Of a stretch of DNA of 64,000 nt, positions 61,171 through 64,000 are shown one piece after another. The stretch's first letter is position 1, and each line of letters begins with the position of its first letter. The DNA comes from Pohlia nutans (Eukaryota > Streptophyta > Bryopsida > Bryales > Mniaceae), in the NCBI GenBank assembly GCA_022496805.1, contig CM040088.1, positions 42,125,436 to 42,189,435 of the forward strand. The letters are read 5' to 3'. The notes under the pieces are model-generated. The model was given only the letters and a program-made list of their open reading frames with translations, did not search any database and had not been told where the DNA came from. A program made the translations under genes and the position numbers.

Positions 61171-61943
61171 CATAACATTCAGTAGCATGCACTATCTCTA
61201 CCTTGACTCTACAGTGGGGTACAAGATGGTTACGAATTTTGGATTCAGTTGAGATTTGTGGGAACTTTGGAAGGTCCATGTATGCTCAAAAATGAACGGA
61301 ATTTCAAATTGTAAATTGCATTGCAATCACACTAATGTCTACTTTATCATCAATACATATTCACATATGTAATTGAAAATCATACAATTTTTTTGATGTT
61401 TTCTATATGCTATCTACTATTTAGTGCTGCCACCATTTGTGAAAATTACAACTTGTATTTAATGGTACATATTAGAAATGAACCTTCACAATTGCTTTAG
61501 AGATACTTGATCCCACACCACTTGAACTACTTGTATGATTTCTTACTTATTATGTACTTTAATGCAAAAAATCTTTGACTATCTTCCAAAGGTTCACTAT
61601 GAAATGATAGATAGTGTATAAAAGAAATCTAAATTGTTGTATGATTTGAAATCATTCTTTTTCATTTATTACAAAAATGAAGCACGCTTCATTGCAATTC
61701 AATGCAATTTGCAGTTTCAATACCGGTTCATTTTTTAGCATGCCAGAGCGTCCTAAAAATTGTTGAACTTTCTAGTGAAAATTGATTGAAAAATTTGTAT
61801 CCATCTTGTACCCCACTGTACAATAGATGATGTGGAATATTCCACACCCAACAATACTTCTTCAGTGGACAGGTGGAGGCTCGAGGTGATGAGCAAAGTG
61901 AGGGAAAGAAAGGCAGTGGGCATGAAGGCTACTGAATGTTATG
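61171..61943 (+). mobile_element. CATAACATTCAGTAGC MITE, copy E3, interrupted
   Basis: Inverted ends CATAACATTCAGTAGC and GCTACTGAATGTTATG are intact, with TTGA possibly duplicated outside. The element would be about 164 bp without the 607-bp insertion at 61212-61818. The 69-codon frame at 61832 is part of it and is not a gene. Confidence 0.9.
61212..61818. mobile_element. 607-bp Tc1/mariner-type element with TA duplication
   Basis: Perfect 18-bp inverted ends CAGTGGGGTACAAGATGG, flanked by TA at 61210-61211 and 61819-61820. Comparison with E1 and E2 shows the pre-insertion site as CTACA(A/G)TAGATG, so the TA is duplicated. CAGTG termini with TA target are typical of Tc1/mariner/pogo transposons. 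No transposase remains. Confidence 0.92.
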
Positions 61944-63365
61944 TTGAGTGCCTGTGCATTCCATTAGCAATAACAATTGTCTATCTCACAGTTTTGGGAC
62001 CCAAATTTGATTGTATAAAATTCCGTTTTGACTTAAAATAAAATTCCATTTAAAATCATGTAAGCTTCTACAATCATACAACTGAAAGCAGGTAGGAACT
62101 CAAGGAAGCTGGAAAAAGGGCAATTGAACATGTGGCTGCTGCCGATCTTTGGCACATTAGAATGACATGATTTTGGTGTCAGAAGTTATAATGAGACACA
62201 GTAATTTACAGAGAAACAAAGTCTTTACTCCTTACTAGGCAAAGATATTGCAAAGTCATTTGGTCCATGAGGCCAATCCATTCCACCTGGCAATATGCAT
62301 AATGAAGGGCTCCCTTGAATCCCATGGCATTATGACACCTGGCTTCCCTTTTGTGCCACTCAGCAGTGTCAAGGCTTGATCACAAGTTTGGCATTAATTT
62401 CTAACAAGCATGATGTGAACTATTGCAGACACTTGACACTCAATCATCGTGCAGAATGATCTGGAAATGTATGCATTATGCGTTAGGGTCTGCCATTTCC
62501 AGTGAGATCCAAACGACAGTTCGATCTTTGTCTTCACCGAATTAAAAAAATCTACCTGTAGTATGTATGCTGGATGGTTTTTCACAAGACCTAGGAATTA
62601 TAGACTAGGTGATATAAAAGCAGGGAGAATTATGGGAAATAACCACAAGTTAGGACCTATCGAGCCGTGGCAGTGGCGAGGGAAGTACTGACATGCGATT
62701 GTCACCCATAATTCTCCTTGCTTTTGAATTACTGGACATAATCTTAGTGCAAGCCTCTTCAAGCCATTGGATCTTCAGATCAATGTGGTAGTTGAATAGA
62801 AAAGCAAAGAAAAGTGAAGTTGAAGCATGCATGTAGAGGCTAAATAGTGAGTCACTGTTGCTACTTGGTGGAGTCAGAGTTAATGCTACATGCTCAGAAG
62901 TTAATGCCCTCTAGTATTATCAGTTCTAGAATCCCTCTCTTCTAGTCTAATGATCTTGATACATGATGGCAAGAAGAGGTTGCATTGAGATTATAGTGAA
63001 GATAAATAACTTGTGGGGCGTCTCTACAAGGTTGGTTATTAGAGATGGTAAGCATTTTGTTCTTAATCTAAAGAGACTTCTTGTTTTTCTCTTTGAAAAA
63101 GAATTGTGTTCATGATTGAAAAAACAAAGAGGGGAAACAATCAGTCCAACTCATGCATGTTTTCATGGCATGTTTGCACACTACTAGAAACCTTGTCGCA
63201 TTTCACCTTCCTGAAATGGGGAAAAGACGGGAAACTTTTGTCATGTTATGACCAACACCACTCACATCCCATTCTAGGCAATTGCTCCCATTCTAGACAA
63301 TTGTGGAGCCCTTCCAGTGCTTTATGTGGTGAAAATTGACACTGTCTTCTACTACTAGTGGGGTT
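61944..63365. other. spacer, nothing recognised
   Basis: Moderate GC, few repeats. Short open frames have no recognisable product. CCTTGATTTTTGAATT-like tracts are absent and I find no RNA gene. Confidence 0.4.
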
Positions 63366-63376
63366 TTTTTATAACA

Positions 63377-63482
63377 GATAGATAGATAGAAACTTCGGTC
63401 CTCTTTCGAAGGGTTGGCGTGAATAAAGTGTACGTTCGTAATGTCAATGACTCAGTGCCCACCGGACAAAGGGCCATTGGAG
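63377..63482 (-). mobile_element. TATC-tailed retroposon, copy S3
   Basis: 106-bp minus-strand copy (GATA tail on the left, GGGCCATTGGAG on the right) with a perfect 11-base duplication TTTTTATAACA at 63366-63376 and 63483-63493. Confidence 0.93.
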
Positions 63483-63828
63483 TTTTTATAACACTGATTG
63501 AATTAGTTGAAGAATGAACAGCTCAAATTTTCCACAGTTGATGTTAATCCGGCCGCTCTGCACACTGATATCAAGATTGTCTATGGTTTTCACAGAATGC
63601 TTGCATTGGAGTGAACTCAAGAGTGAGCTGATGACAGAGACTTCAATTACACTGAATTGAGACAATTCTGGTTGTGACGATGATGTACTGATACATACAA
63701 CCATTAGGAGCCTTATAGTTTTGTTATTTGGTCGAACTTCACTGTGCCAAAAATTGTTGAAATTTAGGACTTTCAGGTGCTCAAAAAATGTGTTTTCAGT
63801 CGCTGAACTGAAATCTTATACCTTTTAA

Positions 63829-64000
63829 TCCCTGAACGTCCCAGCGTCTAGAAACTGAACAGATTCAAATCTTTGTAACTTTCTCATACAATCTCAGATG
63901 ACTTTCATCCAAGTCACCTTTGCAAGCCCATTAAATTTTCTATCAATTAAAGTAAATCTCTTGTGATGGGGAGATGTTGATAATATTGGAGAGGCCTCCA
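63829..64000 (-). mobile_element. TTAA-CCC element, family B, cut by window end
   Basis: TTAA 63825-63828 then TCCCTGAACGTCCCAGCGTC and the start of the GTCTAGAAACTGAAC hairpin, matching the right end of B2 in reverse. The rest lies outside the window. Confidence 0.8.

Overview
This is a stretch of land-plant nuclear DNA. Genes have GT-AG introns (one clear GC-AG), there is a plastid-type transketolase, a plant-style Cys-rich metallothionein and a cutin-type glycerol-3-phosphate acyltransferase. The spacers are very AT-rich and packed with short transposons. The metallothionein is a hybrid form (8 + 6 Cys around a short linker) and the acyltransferase open reading frame is uninterrupted, so I lean to a bryophyte (moss) or another non-seed plant. 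That placement is an inference and I could not test it.

Four real genes are visible. A seven-exon chloroplast transketolase lies at 1068-5604 (+, 750 aa). A three-exon metallothionein lies at 8844-9572 (+, 59 aa), with a good TATA box and an ACGT-core element upstream. A 13-exon DCAF4/WDR21-like WD40 substrate receptor for CUL4-DDB1 lies at 17612-22729 (+, 498 aa). A GPAT4/6/8-type acyltransferase-phosphatase lies at 38070-39626 (-, 518 aa from the first ATG). Their products work in different places (Calvin cycle, metal buffering, ubiquitin ligase, extracellular lipid polyester) and nothing suggests co-regulation.

The rest, roughly 80% of the window, is a transposon landscape. A 4.09-kb PIF/Harbinger element (54249-58337) has TTA target duplications, 13-bp inverted ends, a decayed transposase on + and a decayed Myb/NAM-associated-type accessory gene on -. 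Short elements with the same GAGCATCTCC ends are scattered elsewhere. A Stowaway-like element, three other TA-flanked elements with inverted ends (one of them an 867-bp near-perfect palindrome), a tRNA-derived SINE and a second retroposon with a TATC tail (three copies, each with a target duplication) are also present.

The most unusual feature is a swarm of elements bounded by TTAA. One superfamily starts TTAA-CCCYTAA and carries a small GTCCA...TGGAC hairpin near an end. Another starts TTAA-GGTA. They are often joined end to end, sharing a single TTAA; four consecutive ones occupy 31670-33547. TTAA duplication with CCC termini is the signature of piggyBac-type transposition, which is not commonly described in land plants. 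No matching transposase gene is in the window.
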